From the NCBI RefSeq assembly GCF_023347235.1, contig NZ_CP094467.1, positions 3,100,001 to 3,164,000 of the forward strand: a stretch of DNA of 64,000 nt, read 5' to 3'. Of the stretch, positions 62,674-64,000 are shown one piece after another. The position numbers were made by a program, and so were the translations under genes. This DNA comes from Faecalibacterium sp. I4-1-79 (GTDB taxonomy: Bacteria; Bacillota; Clostridia; Oscillospirales; Ruminococcaceae). How positions within the stretch are numbered: position 1 is the stretch's first letter; each line of letters begins with the position of its first letter. The notes below the pieces were generated by a model. That model was not told the origin of the DNA. It was given only the letters and a program-made list of their open reading frames with translations, and did no database searches.

Positions 62674-64000
62674 ACGCACACTCCTTTATCTCTCCTGCTG
62701 CGCCGGTTCTTCCTCCCGGAAAAGGACGCAACATTCTGCTTTGCGGTTTTCAGCTTGAGCAGTTCTTCCTTGGCTTCTTTGTACTGCTCATAGAACTTTG
62801 CCTTTTCGGATGCCAGCTGTACATACTCGGCTTCCAGCTTTTTCGGGCTGGGCAGCTTTGTGATGTTGTTTGCCTTGAAATAGGCTGCTGCCGCCCGGTA
62901 CGCTGTCAGCTCTGCACGATGCTGCTCCTCAAAGACTGCGGGTCGCTTGGCAGTATTGAACTGCTGTACGATACCCTTGGTGCTGGTATAGGCTGCGACC
63001 TGATAGCGCAGCTCTTTGTTGGTCTTCATGCGGCCTTCGAGGTCTTTCACCACCGCCAGTGTGTCGTGATACTTGGTTTCCAGTTCAGCGATGCGCTGGT
63101 TTAGGGCGTCCTCGTCGGTCAAGCCCTTTTCCTGCAGAAGCTTCACGGTCTGTGCCATAACTTTGAGATTGTGTTTCGTGAGCCAACGCTTATAGCCGAT
63201 GCCCTTGCCCTCGGTCATCCTCGACTGGATGTCGATCAGTTTCCCGATGGTATCCTGCTTGAACTGCGCCTTGGGTTTGCGTTCGGCGGTTGCCTGCAAC
63301 GTGGCAAGCACTGCCGCCTTATCGAACTTGTCCCCGAGATGTTTCGCGCGGATGAACTTTGTTCTGCCAGAGGGCAGATAGCTGAGCTGTCCACGGCTTT
63401 CCTTGACAGTGATGCCATACTGTTGCATGAGCCTGTCGGAAAATTCTTCAAAGCTCGTGGCACGGTACAATACAGACGAAATCTGTCTCCGTAAAGTATC
63501 CTTCACAGTTTCAAACTTCTTCTGCCGGGGCGGTTGTCCAGCTGCGGTGAGGGCTGCGTTCTCACGGTCAAGTTTCAACTGGCCACGCCTACGCGCCCAA
63601 TACTCAGCTTCGCTGACACGCTCTTTCGAGCCGTTGAGCAGGTCGATCTGGTACAGTCCGGCACCCTCACACAGCTCCATGACCTCAACACGCAAGTGCC
63701 GCATGGTCTGGGCGGTGCTGGAATGCTTCATGCCCTCGCGCCAGTCGCGGGGCTTCTGCATATAGGGTTTGCGCTCCACTTCTCGTGTTCGGATGCTGCC
63801 GATCACGATGTGGACGTGGATGTTTCCTGAATGGTTGTGCCCATCCGGGTGAGTGCAGACGATGGCAGGATGACCGGGAAAATTTTCAGAACAAAACTTC
63901 AGGCCAAGTGCCTGTGCCTTTTCCATGGTCAAGCTGTTGTCGGCTGCATCTCTGGGATCAAAGCTGATGATATATTGATGACTCTTAATATCACCATGCT
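62670..64000 (-). CDS. MobP-type relaxase, second copy, partial at window edge
   Basis: At least 443 residues are visible, running off the window at 64000. It matches the relaxase at 34067 closely, including DIKSHQYIISFDPRDAADN and the HUH motif GHNHSGNIHVHIVIGS. The C-terminus differs because a T run in FASFF codons is one base shorter (four, not five), giving SGRKNRRSRRDKGVCV and a stop inside the ParB-like start. The catalytic domain is unaffected. The missing N-terminus and MobC would lie beyond the window. Confidence 0.82.
   Translation of the reverse strand, partial: HGDIKSHQYIISFDPRDAADNSLTMEKAQALGLKFCSENFPGHPAIVCTHPDGHNHSGNIHVHIVIGSIRTREVERKPYMQKPRDWREGMKHSSTAQTMRHLRVEVMELCEGAGLYQIDLLNGSKERVSEAEYWARRRGQLKLDRENAALTAAGQPPRQKKFETVKDTLRRQISSVLYRATSFEEFSDRLMQQYGITVKESRGQLSYLPSGRTKFIRAKHLGDKFDKAAVLATLQATAERKPKAQFKQDTIGKLIDIQSRMTEGKGIGYKRWLTKHNLKVMAQTVKLLQEKGLTDEDALNQRIAELETKYHDTLAVVKDLEGRMKTNKELRYQVAAYTSTKGIVQQFNTAKRPAVFEEQHRAELTAYRAAAAYFKANNITKLPSPKKLEAEYVQLASEKAKFYEQYKEAKEELLKLKTAKQNVASFSGRKNRRSRRDKGVCV

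Overview
The window looks like a low-copy stretch of a gut Clostridia chromosome, most like Faecalibacterium or a close Oscillospiraceae relative. This is inferred from moderately high GC coding sequence, gut-Firmicutes gene families (DUF6061, ATC-hydrolase-like proteins, the RepA/DnaC/ParB-like/MobP mobilisation genes) and the 16S-23S-5S-tRNA-Lys layout. No database search was possible.

Region 1 (448-16433) is an integrative element, A. Its left end carries a 45-bp copy of the tRNA-Lys 3' end (448-492). Its right end carries a nearly identical excisionase and tyrosine integrase to those of element C, but the integrase is broken by an amber codon and the att site is cut to 11 bp. Between the ends lies a complete-looking acid-sugar catabolic block: an SLC13-type permease unit (847-3559), a kinase/dehydrogenase/aldolase/alcohol dehydrogenase/BNR-protein operon (4156-9886), and a divergent PrpR/Fis-type regulator (10103-11920). 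Shared inverted-repeat operators lie upstream of the permease and the regulator.

Region 2 (16434-45877) starts with a serine recombinase whose reading frame runs into element A. Next is a long co-directional minus-strand series from 32423 down to 18020: two alpha/beta hydrolases, an MBL hydrolase, three ATC-hydrolase-like proteins, four paralogous small membrane proteins, an LCM-type methyltransferase, a ketopantoate-reductase-like enzyme, a ZIP remnant, an AraC/PchR-like regulator, a ZinT-like lipoprotein and a YbtPQ-like ABC pair. I do not recognise this as a described system. TTAG-N6-CTAA (DtxR/IdeR-like) boxes lie before its first gene, before the lipoprotein (one mismatch), and before a YclNOPQ/FatDCEB-type siderophore uptake operon (38376-42170), so iron control is proposed. 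A mobilisation module (MobC, MobP relaxase, ParB-like) is inserted at about 33.0-36.9 kb. Two MATE exporters, a CarD-like regulator, a cytidylate-kinase-like protein and DUF6061 complete the region.

Region 3 (45878-54174) is a compact, apparently intact 8.2-kb mobilisable element, C. It lies between two copies of the 45-bp tRNA-Lys core and carries a C39-like peptidoglycan-binding protein, a lipoprotein, two sigma-like factors, an XRE regulator, a MobV relaxase with a recognisable oriT, excisionase and integrase. It sits in tRNA-Lys, the last gene of the minus-strand rRNA operon (54130-59103).

Region 4 (59104-64000) has the rRNA promoter, a dispersed 156-bp repeat, a divergent CoaX-like gene, tRNA-Arg(CCG), a frameshifted DUF6061 copy, and a second copy of the MobP/ParB-like module running off the window edge.
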